A stretch of DNA of 47,676 nucleotides from Gammaproteobacteria bacterium (GCA_005877695.1 VBOA01000007.1:309646-357321), one strand, 5' to 3'; positions 28,824 through 37,075 are shown, counted from the first letter of the stretch. The notes: generated from the sequence alone by a model not told the origin. Made by a program: numbers and translations.

Positions 28824-30083
28824 ATGTCAAAGAAAAATGTGTTTTATGCTCAATCTGGCGGCGTAACAGCAGTTATTAATGCCACAGCCTGTGGCGTGAT
28901 TGAAACTGCTAGGCAATATAAAAATAAAATCGGTAGAGTTTATGCAGGCAGTAATGGAATTATAGGCGCTTTAAACGAGGATTTAATTGATACCAGTAAA
29001 GAAAACACTAAAGCAATTGCGGGATTGAGATTTATGCCGGGGGGAGCCTTTGGTTCCTGTCGATATAAATTAAAAAGTCTAGAGGACAATCGTGTGCAAT
29101 ATGAACGCATATTAGAAGTTTTTAAAGCGCATAATATTGGTTATTTTTTTTATAATGGGGGGGGGGATTCACAGGATACAGCACACAAAATTTATTTGCT
29201 TAGTCAAAAGCTAAACTATCCCTTAACTTGCATAGGTATTCCTAAAACCATTGATAATGATCTCCCTATTACTGATAATTGTCCTGGTTTTGGTGCAGTT
29301 GCGAAATATGTAGCTATTTCTACATTAGAAGCCGGCTTAGACGTTGCTTCTATGTGCGCGACATCGACTAAAGTATTCATTATGGAGGTGATGGGTCGAC
29401 ATACCGGCTGGATAGCCGCCGCAAGTGGCTTAGCTATGCAAAAAAAAGGGGATGCGCCACATATTATTTTATTTCCTGAAATAATTTTTAACGAATCTTT
29501 ATTTTTACAGGAAGTAGATAAAACCGTAAAAAAATGGGGTTATTGTGTTATTGTTTTGGCAGAAGGCATTAGAGATTCAGCAAAAAAGTTTTTAGCTGAA
29601 GCGGGTACCACCGATGCTTTTGGTCATAAGCAATTAGGCGGCGCAGCTCCAGTTATTGCACAATTAATTAAAACAAAACTAGGTTACAAATATCACTGGG
29701 CCTTACCAGATTATTTGCAACGTTCTGCACGGCATATCTCGTCTAAAGTGGATGTTAAACAAGCCTATGCTTTAGGTAAAGCTGCAGTTGAATTTGCTAT
29801 TAAAGGGAAAAATGCAGTAATGCCCACTATTATTAGAGCAACAGGCAAACGCTATCGATGGTCTATAGGCGAGACGGCATTAGCCACCGTTGCTAATAAA
29901 GAAAAAAAATTACCGCGATCTTATATTACAAAAGATGGCTTTCATATTACTCAGCGATGTCGTGACTATCTATTCCCATTAATCCAGGGGGAAGATTATC
30001 CTCCCTATCAAAAAGGTTTACCAAATTATATACAGTTGAAAAAGATAAAAGTTAAGAAAAAGCTAGGGAATTTTGTTGTTTGA
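28824..30083 (+). CDS. pfp: Pyrophosphate--fructose-6-phosphate 1-phosphotransferase (PPi-type phosphofructokinase)
   Basis: Reversible phosphorylation of fructose-6-phosphate. The 419 residues have the long PFK-like fold. The phosphate-donor loop reads NGGGDSQDT, where ATP enzymes have GGDGS, and the catalytic loop is IPKTIDND, where ATP enzymes have PGTIDND. The Asp and Lys at these places are the accepted marks of PPi use. MGRHTGW follows as the fructose-6-P/PPi-type motif. A GGAGA lies 9 bases before ATG 28824. A terminator hairpin follows. PPi dependence is inferred from these residues. Confidence 0.92.
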   Translation: MSKKNVFYAQSGGVTAVINATACGVIETARQYKNKIGRVYAGSNGIIGALNEDLIDTSKENTKAIAGLRFMPGGAFGSCRYKLKSLEDNRVQYERILEVFKAHNIGYFFYNGGGDSQDTAHKIYLLSQKLNYPLTCIGIPKTIDNDLPITDNCPGFGAVAKYVAISTLEAGLDVASMCATSTKVFIMEVMGRHTGWIAAASGLAMQKKGDAPHIILFPEIIFNESLFLQEVDKTVKKWGYCVIVLAEGIRDSAKKFLAEAGTTDAFGHKQLGGAAPVIAQLIKTKLGYKYHWALPDYLQRSARHISSKVDVKQAYALGKAAVEFAIKGKNAVMPTIIRATGKRYRWSIGETALATVANKEKKLPRSYITKDGFHITQRCRDYLFPLIQGEDYPPYQKGLPNYIQLKKIKVKKKLGNFVV

Positions 30084-30115
30084 TTAAAAAAATTATGTTG
30101 CCACTTATCTAAAAA

Positions 30116-30149
30116 GGTAATATGTATTACCATAGATATTACTTTTTTT
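30116..30149 (+). terminator. Intrinsic terminator after pfk
   Basis: GTAATAT (30117-30123) pairs with ATATTAC (30136-30142), followed directly by seven T (30143-30149). An alternative inner stem is GGTAAT/ATTACC. It lies 33 bases after the pfk stop. Confidence 0.6.
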
Positions 30150-30161
30150 GACATTTATAGG

Positions 30162-30220
30162 ACTTTGAACAAAGTATAAGTTTACTCTATGGGTCATAAC
30201 AATAAAACTTTAATAAAGCT
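30162..30220 (+). promoter_or_regulatory. Two similar palindromes upstream of the CI-like regulator
   Basis: ACTTTGAACAAAGT at 30162-30175 is a perfect 14-base palindrome (ACTTTG-AA-CAAAGT). ACTTTAATAAAGCT at 30207-30220 contains the palindrome CTTTA-A-TAAAG. Both share the half-site ACTTTR and lie 45 bases apart, the second ending 5 bases before the start codon. They are candidate operators for autoregulation by the protein encoded next. Confidence 0.4.
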
Positions 30221-30225
30221 ATGGC

Positions 30226-30888
30226 ATGAATATAAAAGATATTAGACGGAAAAATTTACGGAAATTAGCTCGCTTAGTAGGAGGTATCACCGATCTATCC
30301 GAGCATTTGGATCGTTCACAAAGCCAGATTAGTCATTTAATTGGCAATAGTCCGATTAAAAATATTGGTGATAGGCTGGCTAGCCATATTGAAAAAGTCT
30401 TTAATAAGCCTCATGGATGGCTGGATCATGAACATGCTGCTGAAGAGACTGAAGGGTCTTATCAGTATGAAAATAGTCAGCCTTACTATCAAGTGCCATT
30501 ATTGACACCCCAAGAGGCAAAAGAACGGTTTCTGCATTTTATTAAGATTTCGCCAAAAACCTATTCCAAGTATCTAAGCACTAATATTCCTCTTAGTTCA
30601 GATGCTTTTGCATTGCGTGTAGAAAATGACTGTATGGAAACCGCACAAGGGCCAAGTTTTCCTAAAAATTGTATAATTGTACTAGATACAGACTGTGTTG
30701 CTCATAATGCTGCTTTTATTTTGGCAAAAATAAAGCAAGATTCCGGTAGCACCTTACTTTTTAGACAGCTCGTCATTGATGGTAATCGCCGTTATTTGAA
30801 AGCGCTAAACCTACATTACCCTTTAACAGAAATGCAGCCTGATGATGCAACATGTGGCGTAGTACGTTTTATGCTGATGGAGTTTTGA
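30226..30888 (+). CDS. CI/LexA-like transcriptional regulator (HTH + S24 domain) without the catalytic dyad
   Basis: A 220-residue regulator. Residues 1-67 are an XRE-type helix-turn-helix (LSEHLDRSQSQISHLIG, IGDRLASHIEKVFNKPHGWLD). Residues ~88-220 align by eye with the C-terminal domain of lambda CI: AFALRVENDCMETAQGPSFP corresponds to CI's segment around Ser149, and LLFRQLV to the segment around Lys192. The catalytic Ser is Cys136 here and the catalytic Lys is Arg180, and the linker shows no Ala-Gly or Cys-Gly cleavage site. It should dimerise but not self-cleave, so it would not respond to RecA in the LexA way. Targets unknown. It is not the cell's LexA by these features. Confidence 0.88.
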   Translation: MNIKDIRRKNLRKLARLVGGITDLSEHLDRSQSQISHLIGNSPIKNIGDRLASHIEKVFNKPHGWLDHEHAAEETEGSYQYENSQPYYQVPLLTPQEAKERFLHFIKISPKTYSKYLSTNIPLSSDAFALRVENDCMETAQGPSFPKNCIIVLDTDCVAHNAAFILAKIKQDSGSTLLFRQLVIDGNRRYLKALNLHYPLTEMQPDDATCGVVRFMLMEF

Positions 30889-30906
30889 TAAGTTTAGAAA
30901 ATATTT

Positions 30907-30942
30907 TTGAGTTTTAAAAGAAAATAATTTTTTTAAACTCAA
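30907..30942. terminator. Terminator hairpin after the regulator gene
   Basis: TTGAGTTT (30907-30914) pairs with AAACTCAA (30935-30942); AAAA/TTTT extends the stem after a one-base bulge. It begins 19 bases after the regulator's stop, between convergent genes. Confidence 0.5.
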
Positions 30943-30948
30943 TGTGTA

Positions 30949-30973
30949 TTGTCAAATTAATTTAATTTGACAA
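30949..30973. terminator. Perfect dyad overlapping the 3' end of the PPTase gene
   Basis: TTGTCAAATTA is repeated perfectly inverted with a 3-base loop (11-bp stem). It covers the stop codon of the minus-strand phosphopantetheinyl transferase (30962-30964). It could terminate either convergent transcript, or be a protein-binding dyad. Confidence 0.5.
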
Positions 30974-31672
30974 CCTTTTTGTATATTTTTTAATATTAAT
31001 AGGCTTTTTTTTTCCTTTTATAGCAATTGCAGTTGCGAACTCAGAATAAAGTAATAAATTAGAAATAGTATAGAAAGAATTTATTTCTTTTGTTTCGAAT
31101 TTTGAGGTGCTTAGTTTAGCATTTAGGGAAAGTTTATATTTAGAATAGGGGTGAGTCTGTAAGGTATCGCCCTTTGCTTTTATTAAGGCTTCATTTCTCA
31201 CCCAGGCCTTAAAAAATGCTTGTAATTTATTTGTTTCTTTTAATAATTGTAGTTGATCATATTCATAACCCGGAAGAAAACGATAAGCGATTTTGTCGAG
31301 ATGTTTTTTTGGGGTTATATATTCAATATCGATACCAACAGGCGCGCCTATAGTAAAAACACAGACCAAAATGTTTTTTGAATGGGAAAGATTAAATTCT
31401 ATTCGTTGGCTTTGATTTTTGATTAAGAAGGGTTTGCCAGAAACAGAATAGCTTAATTTCAGTTTCTCTGGATATTGTTCTGAATAATAGGCTAGTAAAT
31501 CACGTAATATTGCTCTTGAAATAACATAGTTTTGTCGGTAAGGAAAAGCTAATTTTTCAGCACGTATCTTTTCATTAGGGGTAAGCCAACTTTGGAAGAG
31601 TTGGTATTTTTGACTATGGTCATCAATTTTAGTATGCCAAAGATGGATAATAGATTGGTCTAACACACCCAT
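30962..31672 (-). CDS. Sfp/AcpT-type 4'-phosphopantetheinyl transferase
   Basis: Transfers the phosphopantetheine arm of CoA to a carrier-protein serine. The 236 aa and two-domain pattern fit the Sfp class, not the short AcpS class. Motif 1 is PVGIDIEYI, with the Mg-binding Asp and Glu; motif 3 is FKAWVRNEALIKAKG, where most members have KEA, so a Lys is replaced by Asn while the Glu and final Lys remain. FNLSHSKN (ligand-binding His) and FPYRQNYVISRAILRDLL are the N-terminal blocks. No polyketide or peptide synthetase genes lie nearby, so the carrier partner is unknown. The start ATG 31672 has a weak ribosome site. Confidence 0.87.
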   Translation of the reverse strand: MGVLDQSIIHLWHTKIDDHSQKYQLFQSWLTPNEKIRAEKLAFPYRQNYVISRAILRDLLAYYSEQYPEKLKLSYSVSGKPFLIKNQSQRIEFNLSHSKNILVCVFTIGAPVGIDIEYITPKKHLDKIAYRFLPGYEYDQLQLLKETNKLQAFFKAWVRNEALIKAKGDTLQTHPYSKYKLSLNAKLSTSKFETKEINSFYTISNLLLYSEFATAIAIKGKKKPINIKKYTKRLSN

Positions 31673-31834
31673 AAATATAAAATTCTATGTTTAAAAAAAT
31701 ATCTAAAATTGATATTCCCTAATTAATTTTATTTCTAAATATACACTAGGATCTTGGAAATAAGAAATTTTGATCAAACAATGAAAACCTTTTTAAACAA
31801 AGATTAGATAGGGAATTAAGAGGACTTTAAAAAA

Positions 31835-32026
31835 ACCTTGCTGGCTTTCATTACTTTCCAACCTCATAAAGTTTAAAAAATACTTTAATGCAGTAATATA
31901 GAATTGCATATAATTTATTCCTAAACATTATCTGTAAGAAAGTAAGTAAGCTCCTAAAAATAGAAATTATTATTATTTTTTTTTAATATTCCTATTCTTA
32001 ACCCCTAGAACTCCAACCAGCAAGGT
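31835..32026. repeat. Separated 10-bp inverted repeat
   Basis: ACCTTGCTGG at 31835-31844 recurs exactly inverted (CCAGCAAGGT) at 32017-32026, enclosing 172 bases of AT-rich sequence without a gene. It could mark the ends of a decayed small element, or be chance. No flanking target duplication is obvious. Confidence 0.35.
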
Positions 32027-32054
32027 ATTCATTAATCCGGCAATATCTATATAA

Positions 32055-32098
32055 ACATTAAAAAATTAATGTGTCAATACATTAATTTGGGTTATACT
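32055..32098 (+). promoter_or_regulatory. Operator-like ACATTAA array and -10 of pilB
   Basis: ACATTAA (32055-32061), its inverse TTAATGT (32066-32072), and ACATTAAT again (32079-32086) alternate just before TATACT (32093-32098). No standard -35 is present at the right distance, as expected for an activator-dependent promoter. Transcription from here would start near 32105, downstream of the ATG at 32069, which supports the pilB start at 32129. Confidence 0.4.
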
Positions 32099-32128
32099 AA
32101 GAAGGTTCTTATATATGGATATAATAAA

Positions 32129-33826
32129 ATGGAAAAAATTTACATCAATAATTTTTTTAAACGTTTAATTCTCGATTACGGATTAAAAAGAGAATTTGTT
32201 AATAAGATCTTAGAGTTTAGTAGACAACAGCAGATATCAATTATAAGTCATTTAATTAAAACTCAAGCTGTTGATTCTTCTTATTTAGCCCATCTTTTAG
32301 CAGCAGAATTTTTTCTAACGTACGTTGACTTAGATACAATTAATATAGCTCAAATTCCTGTAAATATAATTGATCAAAAATTTCAGGAAAAATATCAAAT
32401 ATTACCTTTAGCACAAGAAAATAAAAAATTGCTTTTAGCATTAGTTGATCCCACACAGCAATTGATTTTGGATAATATTCGATTTGCAACAGGTTTAATA
32501 TTGGAATATAAGATTGCAGACGAAAAAAAATTTATAAAGTTAATAAAAAAAATAAAAGAGACTTCATTAATAAAGAAGAATATCACTTCTCTAGAGGACC
32601 AATTTAAAGCCATTCAATTAGAAAATAATTATAATAACAGTAACCTGGTTGAGACGTTAGATAATTCAAATGATGTTGATTTAACTATTGTAAATTATGT
32701 CAATAAATTCTTGGTAGATGCGATTAGACGTAACGCCTCGGATGTGCATATAGAACCTTATCATAATCAATTGCTAATCCGTTTCCGAATTGATGGATTG
32801 TTATATTCAATAATTGATCTGCCAAAATATTTAACTTCAAGGATAATAACACGCTTAAAAATTATGGCACAACTCGATATTGCTGAGCGAAGAATTCCAC
32901 AAGATGGTCGTTTTCAATTAAAAGATATTAATGATCGAAACGTGGATTGTCGCTTGAGTACTTGTCCAACTATTCATGGTGAAAAATTAGTAATTAGAAT
33001 TTTGGATAATAACAAAATGTTACTAGAAGTGGATCAATTGGGAATGAACACAATCCAAAAAAAAGAATTTATCAAAGCTTTAGCGAGTCCTCATGGTATG
33101 ATTTTAGTGACAGGACCTACCGGGAGCGGGAAAACTATCACCTTGTACACAGGATTAAGTTTTTTAAAAAAAACTACCTTGAATATATCTACAGTCGAAA
33201 ATCCTATAGAAATTATTTTGGCGGGCATTAACCAAGTTAACGTAAATCCTGCCATAGGGTTAAATTTTGCTTGTGTTCTAAGGGCTTTTTTACGCCAAGA
33301 TCCAGATATTATTATGGTGGGAGAAATGCGTGATCAGGAAACAGCTGAAATAGGTATAAAAGCTGCTCAAACTGGACATTTGGTTTTATCGACTTTACAT
33401 ACCAATAGCGCAGCTGATAGTTTGATCCGTTTAGAAAATATGAATATTCCTACCTATAATATCGTAGCTTCAGTACAGATAATTATTGCGCAGCGTTTAG
33501 TAAGACGTTTATGTATGCATTGTAAAGTTGAACAGCATTTACCAAGAAAAATTTTGTCAAAGTTAAATTTAGCCTTAGATAATAAAATTTTTACTGCGAA
33601 GGGCTGCTCGCATTGTACAGAAGGTTATAAAGGCCGAACGGGTATTTTTGAGATTTTAAAACTTTCAGAAGAATTAAAAAAAATAATTTTACAGAAAAAT
33701 AACGTATTTGAAATTAATCAGTATGCACGGGAACATGGGATGCAAACTTTGTATTTATCGGCTTTAGAAAAACTTAAACAAGGTGAGATTAGTTTATCAG
33801 AAATGAAACGTGTAATAAAAGATTAA
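32129..33826 (+). CDS. pilB: Type IV pilus assembly ATPase PilB (GspE family)
   Basis: Cytoplasmic hexameric ATPase that powers pilus extension. With ATG 32129 it has 565 residues, close to the 566 of Pseudomonas PilB. ATG 32069 would add 20 residues, but it lies in an operator-like palindrome upstream of the -10. Walker A GPTGSGKT is near residue 330, Walker B DPDIIMVGEMRD, the His box TLHTNSA, and a zinc tetracysteine CMHC (near 461)...CSHC (near 492). The Asp-box segment reads TVENPIEI where most relatives have ...EDPVE, an Asp to Asn change. pilC and pilD follow, so this is the assembly core. No pilin gene is in the window. It could also serve type II-like secretion. Confidence 0.93.
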   Translation: MEKIYINNFFKRLILDYGLKREFVNKILEFSRQQQISIISHLIKTQAVDSSYLAHLLAAEFFLTYVDLDTINIAQIPVNIIDQKFQEKYQILPLAQENKKLLLALVDPTQQLILDNIRFATGLILEYKIADEKKFIKLIKKIKETSLIKKNITSLEDQFKAIQLENNYNNSNLVETLDNSNDVDLTIVNYVNKFLVDAIRRNASDVHIEPYHNQLLIRFRIDGLLYSIIDLPKYLTSRIITRLKIMAQLDIAERRIPQDGRFQLKDINDRNVDCRLSTCPTIHGEKLVIRILDNNKMLLEVDQLGMNTIQKKEFIKALASPHGMILVTGPTGSGKTITLYTGLSFLKKTTLNISTVENPIEIILAGINQVNVNPAIGLNFACVLRAFLRQDPDIIMVGEMRDQETAEIGIKAAQTGHLVLSTLHTNSAADSLIRLENMNIPTYNIVASVQIIIAQRLVRRLCMHCKVEQHLPRKILSKLNLALDNKIFTAKGCSHCTEGYKGRTGIFEILKLSEELKKIILQKNNVFEINQYAREHGMQTLYLSALEKLKQGEISLSEMKRVIKD

Positions 33827-33856
33827 AAAAATTTTTAATAGTATTAAAGCATCTAT

Positions 33857-34981
33857 ATGAAAATCTGTATTAAGAAAAATAAATTATACAAAACTAAAAA
33901 TTATTTTATTACTTATATTTATCCTTGTATTATTCGTTTAGTTAAACCTATTAAAATTCAGGAAGTTTTTCTTTTTAATCAACAAATAGCACGTTTACTA
34001 CAAGCAGGAATTCCATTACTGCAAACATTAAATTTATTAGAAGTTACTTCTAGTAATATGGCATTAAAACAATATTTAAAAAAAATAATTGGAAATTTGG
34101 AGAATGGCTTTTCTTTAAGCGAGGCATTGCAAGAGAAACAATCCTACTTTAGTAAATTTCATTGTAGTTTAATTCAATTAGGAGAAAAAACGGCCACATT
34201 AGGTTTAATGTTTAATCGAATTGCTGTTCATCAAGAAAAACATATAAAATTAAGAGCAAAAATTATTAATGCAATAGTATATCCTATGATAGTTTTAGTG
34301 GTTGCTGTTCTTGTTTTTATTGCTTTAATGATTGGAGTGGTGCCTCAGTTTGAGCAATTTTTTTTTGACTCCGGAGCAGAGCTACCTTTAATAACTCGAA
34401 TAGTTATTTATTTATCAAAACATATAGGATTTATTAGTGTCAATTGCGGACTTGCTATATTTTTGTTAAGTAGTTTTTTTATTTTTTTAAAAAAAAGATA
34501 CCAAATAATTAATCAAAAATTTGATTATTTTATTCTAAAAATACCTATCCTCAATAAAGTGCTTTCGAAAATTATAATTGCGCGTATAACACGGGCTTTA
34601 TCTATTGCTCTTGCTGCCGATTTGCCATTAATCGATGCTTTACAACTTATTGCAGAAATATCAGGAAATGTTGTTTATAAATCCGCCATTTTATTGAGCT
34701 GCGATTATATACGTAATGGCGAAGGTTTTTTTCAAGCTTTTTCAAAGCACAAACTATTCCCGTTAGATTTATTACAATTAATAAAAATTGGAGAAATTTC
34801 AAATTGCCTAAGTGAAATGTTAAACAATGTTGCTGACATTTATGAAGAGAAAATTAATTATTTTGCTGACAATTTATCAGTATTATTAGAGCCCATTTTA
34901 ATTGTTGTTTTGGGTTTAATGGTAGCTTGCTTGGTAATAGCAATGTATTTACCAATATTTAAATTAGGGAGTGTTATTTAA
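33857..34981 (+). CDS. pilC: Type IV pilus inner-membrane platform protein PilC (GspF family)
   Basis: Polytopic platform protein that couples PilB to pilin extraction. The two GspF repeats are seen: FNQQIARLLQAGIPLLQTLNLL near residue 40, followed by a hydrophobic stretch at about 145-170, and ARITRALSIALAADLPLIDALQLI near 247, followed by a C-terminal hydrophobic segment (LLEPILIVVLGLMVACLVIAMYLP). The central helix near 190-215 is the second membrane segment. At 374 aa it is some 30 residues shorter than usual, mainly before the first repeat. The start has a weak ribosome site 30 bases after pilB. pilD overlaps or abuts its stop. Confidence 0.92.
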   Translation: MKICIKKNKLYKTKNYFITYIYPCIIRLVKPIKIQEVFLFNQQIARLLQAGIPLLQTLNLLEVTSSNMALKQYLKKIIGNLENGFSLSEALQEKQSYFSKFHCSLIQLGEKTATLGLMFNRIAVHQEKHIKLRAKIINAIVYPMIVLVVAVLVFIALMIGVVPQFEQFFFDSGAELPLITRIVIYLSKHIGFISVNCGLAIFLLSSFFIFLKKRYQIINQKFDYFILKIPILNKVLSKIIIARITRALSIALAADLPLIDALQLIAEISGNVVYKSAILLSCDYIRNGEGFFQAFSKHKLFPLDLLQLIKIGEISNCLSEMLNNVADIYEEKINYFADNLSVLLEPILIVVLGLMVACLVIAMYLPIFKLGSVI

Positions 34982-34982
34982 T

Positions 34983-35816
34983 ATGGAATATTTTTTAATA
35001 GCTAGTTTTTTATTTATTTGTCTCTTATTAGGAAGTTTTTTCTCGGTATTGGTGTATCGGTTACCTATAATTTTACAGAAACATTGGCATAAAGAATCTC
35101 AATGGTATTTAAATCATGAAAAAACACAACAGTGTAATTTAAAAAATTTTAATATATTCTTTCCATTTTCGCATTGTCCGAATTGTCGAGAATATTTAAC
35201 TTTTTTACAAAAAATTCCATTATTAAGTTATTTTTTTTTAAAAAGAGAATGTGCATATTGTCATATCAAAATATCTTTTTTTTATCCTTTAATCGAGATT
35301 TTAACGTTAATAACCTCAGTTGTTGTCTTTGAACGGTTTGGAATAAGTTTACAAACCTTTCCGGCGTTAATTCTGACTTGGGGGTTGTTAATTTTAGCTT
35401 TTATTGATTTTGAATATGAGATACTCCCAGATATCATTATTTATCCTTTATTATGGTGTGGTTTGATTTCGAGCCTATTCCATTTATTTGTCTCTCCAAC
35501 AGAGGCTATTTTAGGAGCATTCTTCGCTTATCTTTTTCTTTATGCATTAGCAAAAATGTATCAAATTCTAAGAAAAATTAAAGCAATGGGAGAAGGAGAT
35601 TTTAAGTGTTTTGCGTTATTAGGTGCTTGGTTAGGCCTAAAAGCTTTACCCTATATTTTGTTTATCGCAGCAACTGCGGGTTCATTAACTGGGATAGTTT
35701 TATATCTTCAAAAAAAAGATAGTTTACGAAAAAAAGGAATAGCATTTGGTCCCTATTTAGCTTTATCTGGTTGGGTAATTTTGATAGGTCGATTTAGCTT
35801 TAACCCTTTCTTTTAA
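34983..35816 (+). CDS. pilD: Prepilin leader peptidase / N-methyltransferase
   Basis: Cleaves and methylates type IV prepilins and pseudopilins at the inner membrane. The methylase zinc module has paired cysteines CPNC and CAYC. The two peptidase aspartates are in LIDFEYEILPD and GEGDFK. About 7-8 hydrophobic segments are present. I prefer ATG 34983, just after the pilC stop (GGGAG 11 bases before); a GTG at 34971 would add four residues and overlap pilC. The presence of this enzyme implies pilin-like substrates elsewhere in the genome. coaE, which often follows, is absent; gpsA comes next. Confidence 0.95.
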   Translation: MEYFLIASFLFICLLLGSFFSVLVYRLPIILQKHWHKESQWYLNHEKTQQCNLKNFNIFFPFSHCPNCREYLTFLQKIPLLSYFFLKRECAYCHIKISFFYPLIEILTLITSVVVFERFGISLQTFPALILTWGLLILAFIDFEYEILPDIIIYPLLWCGLISSLFHLFVSPTEAILGAFFAYLFLYALAKMYQILRKIKAMGEGDFKCFALLGAWLGLKALPYILFIAATAGSLTGIVLYLQKKDSLRKKGIAFGPYLALSGWVILIGRFSFNPFF

Positions 35817-35944
35817 TTTTAAAGGACCATAGATCCTATAAATAAAGTTAAACACTGCTTTTTTAATTGTCTGATATTTAGATAATATATAAAATTATAT
35901 ATGGTAAACTTAAGTCCAAACTATACTTAATGATGGAAAATCTG

Positions 35945-36937
35945 ATGCCTGAAGAACTAAATGATAATCAACCAACCATCTCTATTATTGGTGCAGGAGC
36001 TTGGGGAAGTGCGCTTGCTATTCATTTAGCACGTAAGCATCAAAAGATACGTTTATGGGCTTATGAAAAACAACAAGTTTCTGAAATAAATACCAAGAGA
36101 ACTAACGAGCGTTATTTGCCTGGCATCGTTTTTCCTTCTAATATTACTTGTACTGATGATTATCAGAATGTTCTTTCTGGAACAAAAGACATTTTAATTG
36201 TTGTGCCTAGTGTTGCTTTTCATACCACTTTGAAAAAAATGCAACCTTATTTGCAAGCTAATCAACGTTTGCTTTGGGCTAGTAAAGGTTTGGATTCTGA
36301 AAAACACCAATTATTAAATGAAGTGGCTAAAGAAGCTGTAGGGAATAGAGAAATGGCGGTGCTATCAGGCCCGAGTTTCGCTAAAGAAGTTGCTATGGGT
36401 TTACCTACAGCTGTGTGTATTGCATCGGAAAATTATGATTTTGCTCATGATTTATTGCTAAGATTCCAGACAAAAAATTTTCGAGTGGAAATAACACAAG
36501 ATATTATTGGTGTAGAGCTTGGTGGCGCTATAAAAAATATTCTTGCTATTGCAGTCGGTATAACCGAAGGTTTAGGTTTTGGCGCTAATGCAAAGGCAGC
36601 TGTGATAAGTTCAGGGCTATCAGAAATGATTGAACTAGGTATAACATTGGGCGCAAAACAGAAGACCTTTTTGGGGTTATCGGGTCTTGGCGATCTTGTG
36701 TTAACTTGTACTGATAATCAATCCCGAAATCGCCGTTTAGGATTAGCTTTAGGCCAAGGACGAAGCTTGGAAGAAAGCAAAAAGTTAATTGGGACTACCG
36801 AGGGTTATGAAACTGCTAAAAACATTTTCTTTTTGATAAAGAAATATGGAGTCAAAGCGCCATTTTGTGAAGGCGTATATCATATTTTGTATGAGAAAAA
36901 ATCTCCGAAAATACTTTTTAAAGATTATTTTAATTAG
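35945..36937 (+). CDS. gpsA: Glycerol-3-phosphate dehydrogenase [NAD(P)+]
   Basis: Makes sn-glycerol-3-phosphate from dihydroxyacetone phosphate for phospholipids. The nucleotide loop IIGAGAWGSALA is near the N-terminus. VPSVAFHTTL, SGPSFAKEVAMGLPTAV, the catalytic Lys region GVELGGAIKNILAIAVGI and LGDLVLTCTDNQSRNRR are the family blocks. I use ATG 35945, with GGA 8-10 bases upstream. ATG 35930 or 35933 would add five or four residues and have no better site. The length of about 330 aa is normal. Confidence 0.96.
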   Translation: MPEELNDNQPTISIIGAGAWGSALAIHLARKHQKIRLWAYEKQQVSEINTKRTNERYLPGIVFPSNITCTDDYQNVLSGTKDILIVVPSVAFHTTLKKMQPYLQANQRLLWASKGLDSEKHQLLNEVAKEAVGNREMAVLSGPSFAKEVAMGLPTAVCIASENYDFAHDLLLRFQTKNFRVEITQDIIGVELGGAIKNILAIAVGITEGLGFGANAKAAVISSGLSEMIELGITLGAKQKTFLGLSGLGDLVLTCTDNQSRNRRLGLALGQGRSLEESKKLIGTTEGYETAKNIFFLIKKYGVKAPFCEGVYHILYEKKSPKILFKDYFN

Positions 36938-37030
36938 AAAATATTGTTAATGTTGGGATTATAATTGGCTGAAACAAAAATTGTTATTTTTTAGCATTAA
37001 CATAAAACATACAGGATTGTGTGCGTAGAA

Positions 37031-37059
37031 ATGCAAACTAGTGCTTTGGCCGTTTGCAT
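37031..37059. terminator. Hairpin between convergent gpsA and aconitase genes
   Basis: ATGCAAAC (37031-37038) pairs perfectly with GTTTGCAT (37052-37059) around a 13-base loop. It lies between the two stops. There is no T-run on either side, so terminator activity is only possible. Confidence 0.35.
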
Positions 37060-37075
37060 AATTAAGGACCATGTT

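Larger units (their letters stand above)
31673..32128. other. Long intergenic region upstream of pilB
   Basis: 456 bases with no supportable gene on either strand. A 10-bp inverted repeat (31835-31844 and 32017-32026) lies inside, and a cluster of ACATTAA-type motifs with a TATACT -10 lies at 32055-32098. I looked for a pilin-like signal (FTLIE) and saw none. It could hold old gene remains, but nothing readable is left. Confidence 0.6.
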
